Positions 63,930 through 64,000 of a stretch of DNA of 64,000 nucleotides are shown one piece after another. The stretch covers positions 310,001-374,000 of the forward strand of contig JARLGW010000001.1 in the NCBI GenBank assembly GCA_031292565.1, given 5' to 3'. Within the stretch, counting starts at the first letter, position 1. Each line of letters begins with the position of its first letter. Below the pieces are notes generated by a model that was not told where the DNA came from, searched no databases, and worked only from the letters and a program-made list of their open reading frames with translations. Source of the stretch: Paludibacteraceae bacterium (lineage in GTDB: Bacteria > Bacteroidota > Bacteroidia > Bacteroidales > Paludibacteraceae). A program made the translations under genes and the position numbers.

Positions 63930-64000
63930 CTAGAACCTAAGTGAAATCGCCATCTTATTCGGTATCTCAATAAAGCCAGCCAATGTATTGTCCCCTTTTC
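63930..64000 (-). CDS. C-terminal end of a probable outer-membrane protein
   Basis: Only 23 codons are visible, ending KGDNTLAGFIEIPNKMAISL then RF and TAG. The alternating pattern and terminal Phe fit the last strand of an outer-membrane beta-barrel. The rest lies beyond the window, so the family cannot be named. Confidence 0.5.
   Translation of the reverse strand, partial: KGDNTLAGFIEIPNKMAISLRF

Overview
The window is chromosomal DNA of a member of the Bacteroidota, most likely near the order Bacteroidales. Several things point there. There is a MoxR/DUF58/BatA-BatB-BatC operon and a rpmB-rpmG-DUF4295 ribosomal cluster. Proteins carry both types of type IX secretion (T9SS) C-terminal sorting domain, and there is a PorP/SprF protein next to a PorE-like OmpA protein. 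Promoters match the Bacteroidota pattern (TTTG or TTG, 18-20 bp, TAnnTTTG), and AT-rich spacers separate genes of moderate GC. Most of the window is ordinary core genome. The accessory parts are two AT-rich patches of unknown genes (about 12.0-13.4 kb and 20.4-21.3 kb), intergenic hairpin arrays, and a decaying toxin-antitoxin duplication at the right end.

Layout, left to right. 1-5.5 kb (minus): the aerotolerance operon, read moxR, DUF58, a BatD-like membrane protein, batA, batB, then batC, which runs off the left edge. 5.6-9.7 kb (minus): ftsY, rimO, a HU-family gene and an unusual HU / membrane segment / LysM fusion, apparently one unit from a promoter at 9.72 kb to a terminator at 5.64 kb. 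9.8-10.5 kb (minus): L28, L33 and DUF4295 with a clear promoter and terminator. 10.6-17.1 kb (minus): cinA, a frameshifted DUF2971 gene with a small partner, a first hairpin array, an M48 protease, a DoxX protein, an unknown protein and a DUF2459 protein. 17.3-20.4 kb (plus): a nitroreductase/DoxX-like/MarR operon with candidate operators, then radA. 20.4-21.8 kb: two unknown genes and a second hairpin array. 21.8-25.8 kb: a GH10-like lipoprotein-type hydrolase (minus), then a sigma-54-type activator with an altered GAFTGA loop, lptE and secG (plus).

26.2-38.0 kb (plus) is the largest special region. It holds an 1805-residue secreted adhesin-like protein with twelve PKD-like repeats and a type B T9SS sorting domain, its probable PorP/SprF outer-membrane partner, a PorE-like TPR/propeller/OmpA peptidoglycan anchor, and a protein made of four SPOR-like units. 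Together they look like one surface-display module. A second T9SS cargo, a metallophosphoesterase with three repeated beta domains and a type A sorting domain, lies at 39.1-41.9 kb. 42-44 kb (minus): a biotin carrier and a carboxyltransferase of propionyl/methylmalonyl-CoA metabolism. 44.2-44.6 kb: two initiator tRNA genes in a tandem repeat, each with its own promoter and terminator. 44.7-51.9 kb (plus): a Crp/Fnr regulator, an M23 peptidase, ispC, rseP, an exported thioredoxin, a TrpB2-type synthase and a zinc-ribbon membrane protein. 51.9-57.4 kb: a patatin/Omp85 fusion and corA (minus), then cstA (plus). 57.4-61.7 kb (minus): a small lipoprotein, a Cys-rich FeoB-associated protein, fused FeoAB and an OprB-like porin. 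61.9-64 kb (minus): two toxin-antitoxin copies, one broken, a CDF zinc exporter, a dispersed repeat and the C-terminal end of a probable outer-membrane protein.

The points most worth a second look are the HU/LysM fusion, the hairpin arrays whose stems vary while the triloop stays TCT or AGA, the T9SS adhesin module, the decayed toxin-antitoxin duplication, and the frameshifted DUF2971 gene. I found no CRISPR array, insertion sequence, prophage or rRNA operon.
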